Source: Bacteroidales bacterium
GTDB taxonomy: Bacteria; Bacteroidota; Bacteroidia; Bacteroidales; B18-G4
Direction of reading: 5' to 3'
DNA: 46,792 nt
Assembly: GCA_018401355.1 (NCBI GenBank)
Contig: JAGYLD010000011.1
Coordinates: 1 to 46,792, forward strand
The notes beneath the pieces are model-generated. The model was not told the origin of the DNA and made no database searches. It was given only the letters and a program-made list of their open reading frames with translations. Numbering within the stretch: position 1 is the first letter of the stretch; each line of letters begins with the position of its first letter. Made by a program: the position numbers and the translations under genes. Shown here piece by piece: positions 45,101 through 46,792 of this stretch.

Positions 45101-46214
45101 GGCGTCTGTGGTTGCTAATGAATATAATAACCCCAATTGGCAACAGTATGGACTATTACCAAGTGCTAAAAGTACCTTGGGTTACAAATTGTATTTAAAT
45201 TATGATGATCCACAACCTTATAACAAACGATTGCATTTAAATGGTTCTGTGATTGATCCATTAATGAGAAATGTCGACTTGATGGCAAATGTTGACAATT
45301 GGTTAGGATATTACCTGTATCAAGAGCAATTTCCTTTTAATGCAATTTCTGATGAAGATCTGGAAGACATTTATATGATACAGAGCCAGTATTGGAGTTG
45401 CGCAAAGTTTTGGGGTGATGGAATTCCTACACCTTACTGGTTGTGTTGTTGTTCATTTGGAAAAGGAGTTTCATTGAAATACGGTGATATGGTGATTCTT
45501 AAAACTGATGAGCCAATTCAAAACTTTCACTGGCTGATTTTTGGAATCGATCCCGGACTTTCTGATGAACGCCTTTCTACGGAGTACTATTCATTCCAGG
45601 AGCAATCCTCTTATATCCCAATTTTTGTAGAAATGGATACCTCCGATAATCCTGTTGAAATAGGTGCATTTGTTCAAGACAGCTGCATAGGGGCCACCAC
45701 AGTATTGGATTCTGATACCATGGTAATGATCTCAGCTTATACAGAAGGATTATCGGGGGAGATATATTTTGAAGAGTATTATGGCAGCAATAAATCATTC
45801 AGCCCACCCAGAACGGAATATTTTGTAAAAACCCCCAAAGCACTTAGCAGGGAAAGGAGGATGATACATACTTCAGAAAACGAGGATTACTATTTTGTTT
45901 CCTTAAAAAATCATACAGGTACCACATCCCTTATTCCAGAAGATCCATGGATTGTATGTACACCAAATCCTATTCGTGATTATGCAACGATCAAGTATCA
46001 AATACCGCGAAAAGGCTTCTTTGAAATCAGTTTGTATGGTATTTTACAAAACCAAAAATGGAGCATTAAAAAGGGCTATTCCCGGGAAGGAGTTTTTTCT
46101 TTTCAGCCAAATATCCAAAACTTTGAATCAAAGAATTTGTCGGAAGGTGTATATATACTTGTATTACAAGTTAATGACAGCAGGGTTCATACCAAGGTAG
46201 TTTATATCAAATAA
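42111..46214 (+). CDS. large secreted surface protein with T9SS sorting domain
   Basis: 1367 residues. An unusually long N-terminus leads into a hydrophobic signal segment (about 22-38, ending SLLSQ). Residues ~45-940 contain many short beta units with YncE/propeller character (for example NNRIFVVTPELNIKCY, YNPFKNQFLVSENG, FNPYNHSMYFPNGG). Around 952 comes a WSWLSFPRL segment, and around 1184-1205 EIGAFVQDSCIGATTV, a module often found before T9SS tails. The sorting domain is at about 1283-1367 (CTPNPIRDYATIKY to LSEGVYILVLQV and KVVYIK). No enzyme motif was found. The next gene starts 12 bases later. Confidence 0.85.
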   Translation: MNTSNKNPLLYRIPVSFASRLRFFCLSLWLISNISLLSQNVNNILLPNEQGSGEMTGDILCHGGYLFSNTGNHINIYNNSDHSFAYSINLEGGVPVGKFNPMFLNERLHSGDANTMTVDPVNNRIFVVTPELNIKCYSASPGFNLLFTITKPSSLPLYFAPLHGLNIIKYDWIHDRIFWVVTARDQQYNCTGQYHYRERYFAIFENINSGNPNLFFYELKDKTEYEDCNISDVEFNQNIYVNVEDYFYLTKLNKIEVYKFNGSNIELVDSIIIDPSKYFNGELDDGPYYKFGKMIYVKEAGIHKIIALPYRYPSSLPTGKPSDFWVIDGEHGDDISYQVISSPSHRILDGLYLSDNSDLMLSYAPDNSEVIPGIGGENGEDIAIYQFNNSLNSFSNEPTEIVNTDFSVKISEYDINAPLKLMDYNGQVTVISKKDEIVKLEKSQSNYIPTLLLSGEGNFFSRADEDAGKVFVLNTTANETEIFGTGLIHIDSITHGYPVYNITSNHDGSVLYFYHTFNSWNTGFYVYVYDYATNSETVFNINQDGIGSNDFSAPIGDIVYNPFKNQFLVSENGEFSGRPACIHIYDASNHSCLGTIALNDASENAMYAKEMFISPEQKLYVMANMHLAETLDPDPKIFVFNANDGQENIYTLERTASFVECSFNNPDQSFEYYSGHFCYNHYDGKVYATIHPTEVTFNPYHSVTNTMFGYSCPGTGPIQTGLFIKTDEDPMVSVSLDYPGKIICPDIGTFGNTSQFENKMFIAGKNLYVYDGASDSFLNGSSGFEYSINDIVYVPGLDSIFAISDMENSCGTDRNISLFGIGFNETQNTISIEEGIYEFPGQGSGLFYNSYNSSLYIYQKYDQHKKGGIQNRLIEIPVHDPNATPTNIDLGFRSIYPDLDHDSDFHYYFYNLIEPYFNPYNHSMYFPNGGHSKVSRVEFTPDEQLPLQDGRWSWLSFPRLNRDGNDPVSVPEILGGSNIVPDNYNDGSKLQNLPIGGASVVANEYNNPNWQQYGLLPSAKSTLGYKLYLNYDDPQPYNKRLHLNGSVIDPLMRNVDLMANVDNWLGYYLYQEQFPFNAISDEDLEDIYMIQSQYWSCAKFWGDGIPTPYWLCCCSFGKGVSLKYGDMVILKTDEPIQNFHWLIFGIDPGLSDERLSTEYYSFQEQSSYIPIFVEMDTSDNPVEIGAFVQDSCIGATTVLDSDTMVMISAYTEGLSGEIYFEEYYGSNKSFSPPRTEYFVKTPKALSRERRMIHTSENEDYYFVSLKNHTGTTSLIPEDPWIVCTPNPIRDYATIKYQIPRKGFFEISLYGILQNQKWSIKKGYSREGVFSFQPNIQNFESKNLSEGVYILVLQVNDSRVHTKVVYIK

Positions 46215-46226
46215 ATATATGTTGTG

Positions 46227-46792
46227 ATGCGAAGTATAATAATACTTGTAGTTTCAATGCTTGTTGGATATTCTGCTGTATCTCAAGTTATTACAGTTAA
46301 GCAGGATGGAACAGGCGATTATATTCTCATTCAGGATGCAGTAGATCAAAGCATGGATGGAGACACCATCCTGGTTTATCCCGGGATCTATGTAGAGAAT
46401 GTATATTACAATGGGAAGAATTTAACACTAGGGAGCCTGGCCCTGATCACAGGGGATCTGTCTTACATTGGGCAAACTGTGATTGATGGGAATCAAAGTG
46501 GACCATGTGTTACGATATACAATTCCAATACAGGTTCGAAGGTATGTGGATTTTCCCTAAGGAACGGAAACGGGCGGGAACATGGTTTTATTAGTGGTGG
46601 GGGTATTTTTGTAAAATATTCCAAGGTTCACCTGGAAGATTGTAATATCCATAATAACAAAGTCACCGGAAAAGGAGGGGGATTGTTTTGTCATGAATCA
46701 AATATGTATCTTTCCGGAGTGACCATAAAAAATAATTATGCTTACAAAGATGGAGGAGGGATTCAATTTCAGGGGAATGTCATGGAATTTGA
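46227..46792 (+). CDS. right-handed beta-helix secreted protein (3' end beyond window)
   Basis: Partial: 188 codons without a stop, cut by the window end. A signal peptide (about 1-20, MRSIIILVVSMLVGYSAVSQ) is followed by VKQDGTGDYILIQDAVDQ and GDTILVYPGIYVENV, the entry motif of pectate-lyase-like or DUF1565-type parallel beta-helix proteins, and then by helix rungs (CVTIYNSNTGSKVCGFSL, SGGGIFVKYSKVHLEDCNI, GGGLFCHESNMYLSGVTI, DGGGIQFQGN). It starts 12 bases after the large T9SS gene, so the two form an operon. A T9SS tail beyond the window is likely but unseen. Confidence 0.85.
   Translation, partial: MRSIIILVVSMLVGYSAVSQVITVKQDGTGDYILIQDAVDQSMDGDTILVYPGIYVENVYYNGKNLTLGSLALITGDLSYIGQTVIDGNQSGPCVTIYNSNTGSKVCGFSLRNGNGREHGFISGGGIFVKYSKVHLEDCNIHNNKVTGKGGGLFCHESNMYLSGVTIKNNYAYKDGGGIQFQGNVMEF

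Noticed and set aside
1-46792. tRNA, rRNA, insertion sequences, prophage or defence genes
   Set aside because: None recognised on either strand; no transposase, integrase, Cas or restriction-type protein among the real genes.

Overview
The window looks like a chromosomal segment of a Bacteroidetes (Bacteroidota) bacterium, most likely a Bacteroidales-type or related lineage. The evidence is: two proteins ending in type IX secretion (T9SS) sorting domains, the gliding-type ABC ATPase GldA, an HU-CCDC81/SPOR protein, a division cluster in the usual Bacteroidetes order (mraZ-rsmH-ftsL-ftsI-murE-mraY-murD-ftsW-murG-murC-ftsQ-ftsA-ftsZ-yqeY), a long charged FtsZ linker, a PASTA-tailed FtsI, a MraY with an extra loop, and promoter-like TAnnTTTG boxes before many genes. 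No rRNA, tRNA, CRISPR array, insertion sequence or prophage was recognised.

Layout. 7-4892 (minus): a likely operon of a GH3-type acyl-adenylating enzyme, a secreted propeller-like protein, a deoxynucleoside kinase, kdsB (CMP-Kdo synthesis) and an HU/SPOR membrane protein; ispE diverges from it. 5798-9698 (minus): tgt, an ArnT-type membrane glycosyltransferase and an LptF/LptG-type permease. 9782-13617 (plus): a GT2 glycosyltransferase overlapping an ECF sigma factor, then urocanate hydratase. 14080-14817 (plus): a small T9SS cargo protein. 14982-18043 (minus): a polytopic membrane protein of unknown function, gldA and metK. 18206-20942 (plus): rplM-rpsI and rpsB-tsf, closed by a clear terminator. 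20997-36747 (minus): the division and cell-wall cluster, with three MraZ-type operator repeats in front of mraZ. 37003-39415 (plus): a PlsC-like and a GNAT/hemolysin-like acyltransferase resembling the glycine-lipid pair GlsA/GlsB, then the ribosome-assembly GTPase gene ysxC/engB. 39412-41300 (minus): a biotin carrier and an acyl-CoA carboxyltransferase. 41622-46792 (plus): a YjbR-family protein, a 1367-residue T9SS surface protein and the 5' part of a right-handed beta-helix protein cut by the window end.

Much of the region serves envelope building: peptidoglycan precursors (murC/D/E/G, mraY), septation (ftsA/I/L/Q/W/Z), LPS (kdsB, LptF/G-like, ArnT-like), lipids (GlsA/B-like), isoprenoids (ispE) and surface export (T9SS cargo). 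I found no clearly novel multi-gene system. The points most worth following up are the MraZ operator array, the GH3/propeller pair, the uncharacterised membrane protein upstream of gldA, and the carboxyltransferase/biotin-carrier pair without a biotin carboxylase.
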